From the NCBI GenBank assembly GCA_030040625.1, contig JASHTI010000070.1, forward strand, positions 1 through 21,777: a stretch of 21,777 bases of DNA, in the 5' to 3' direction. Below, piece after piece: positions 21,737 through 21,777 of the stretch. The notes under the pieces were generated by a model. The model saw only the letters and a list, made by a program, of their open reading frames with translations, was not told where the DNA came from and did not search any database. This stretch comes from Thermoplasmata archaeon (GTDB lineage Archaea; Thermoplasmatota; Thermoplasmata; Lutacidiplasmatales; UBA184). Position numbers and translations under genes: made by a program. How positions within the stretch are numbered: the stretch's first letter is position 1; every line of letters begins with the position of its first letter.

Positions 21737-21777
21737 CGCCGCCCGTATCCTTGGCGACGTTCTTGAGGTCGATGCTC
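21651..21777 (-). CDS. C-terminal end of an unidentified protein
   Basis: This frame enters from the right edge and ends with TGA at 21651, showing 41 residues (ending RIDRQKVRPSF). Nearly every codon ends in G or C, as in the confirmed genes, while the competing aminopeptidase frame in the same DNA does not. I do not recognise the family. It would be the gene just before the aminopeptidase in an operon. Confidence 0.45.
   Translation of the reverse strand, partial: SIDLKNVAKDTGGDVAGIAKNLVAITPTGIRIDRQKVRPSF

Noticed and set aside
1..21777. CRISPR arrays, insertion sequences, integrase or phage genes
   Set aside because: No regularly spaced repeats, transposase-like proteins or terminal inverted repeats were seen by eye.

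Overview
The window is archaeal chromosomal DNA with very high G+C (roughly 70 % by eye). It carries eL18, uL13, uS9 and RpoN in the archaeal order, a Cdc48/VAT-type AAA ATPase, HerA, the KEOPS subunit Cgi121, tRNA genes without an encoded CCA, and TATA-like box A elements about 25-33 bases upstream of many starts (leaderless or near-leaderless mRNAs, several starting with GTG). A bacterial-type MutS/MutL pair, a roadblock/V4R pair and a large Thr/Asn-rich surface glycoprotein suggest a high-GC member of the Thermoplasmatota. That placement is inference and was not tested by phylogeny.

Layout. 1-4721 (minus): a mismatch-repair operon, mutS, mutL and a truncated small protein with a PD-(D/E)XK-like nuclease signature; each junction is a 4-base GTGA overlap. 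4798-5045 (minus): tRNA-Ser(UGA) and tRNA-Gly(UCC). The Gly gene is interrupted by a 30-base intron in the T-loop with a textbook bulge-helix-bulge. 5083-6267 (minus): a metallo-beta-lactamase hydrolase and Cgi121. 6314-7225 (minus): an unrecognised protein. 7354-9579 (plus): Cdc48. 9720-13118 (plus): a signal-peptide and TM-anchored surface protein with about 44 N-glycosylation sequons and a hairpin in its mRNA leader. 13255-14679 (minus): eL18-uL13-uS9-RpoN operon. 14900-15971 (plus): a PRC-barrel protein overlapping a family 2 glycosyltransferase. 16001-16781 (minus): V4R protein and roadblock protein. 16827-18473 (minus): coiled-coil protein and a HAD-like protein that has lost its catalytic aspartates. 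18632-20080 (plus): HerA. 20105 to the end (minus): leucyl aminopeptidase (M17) and the tail of one more ORF.

The window is mostly information processing and protein quality control (repair, translation, tRNA modification, unfoldase, peptidase) plus cell-surface and small-GTPase-type signalling genes. No insertion sequence, CRISPR array, prophage or replication origin was seen. The observations most worth following are the T-loop intron of tRNA-Gly, the MutS-MutL-nuclease-fold operon, and an all-G/C 25-base palindrome midway between two divergent promoters.
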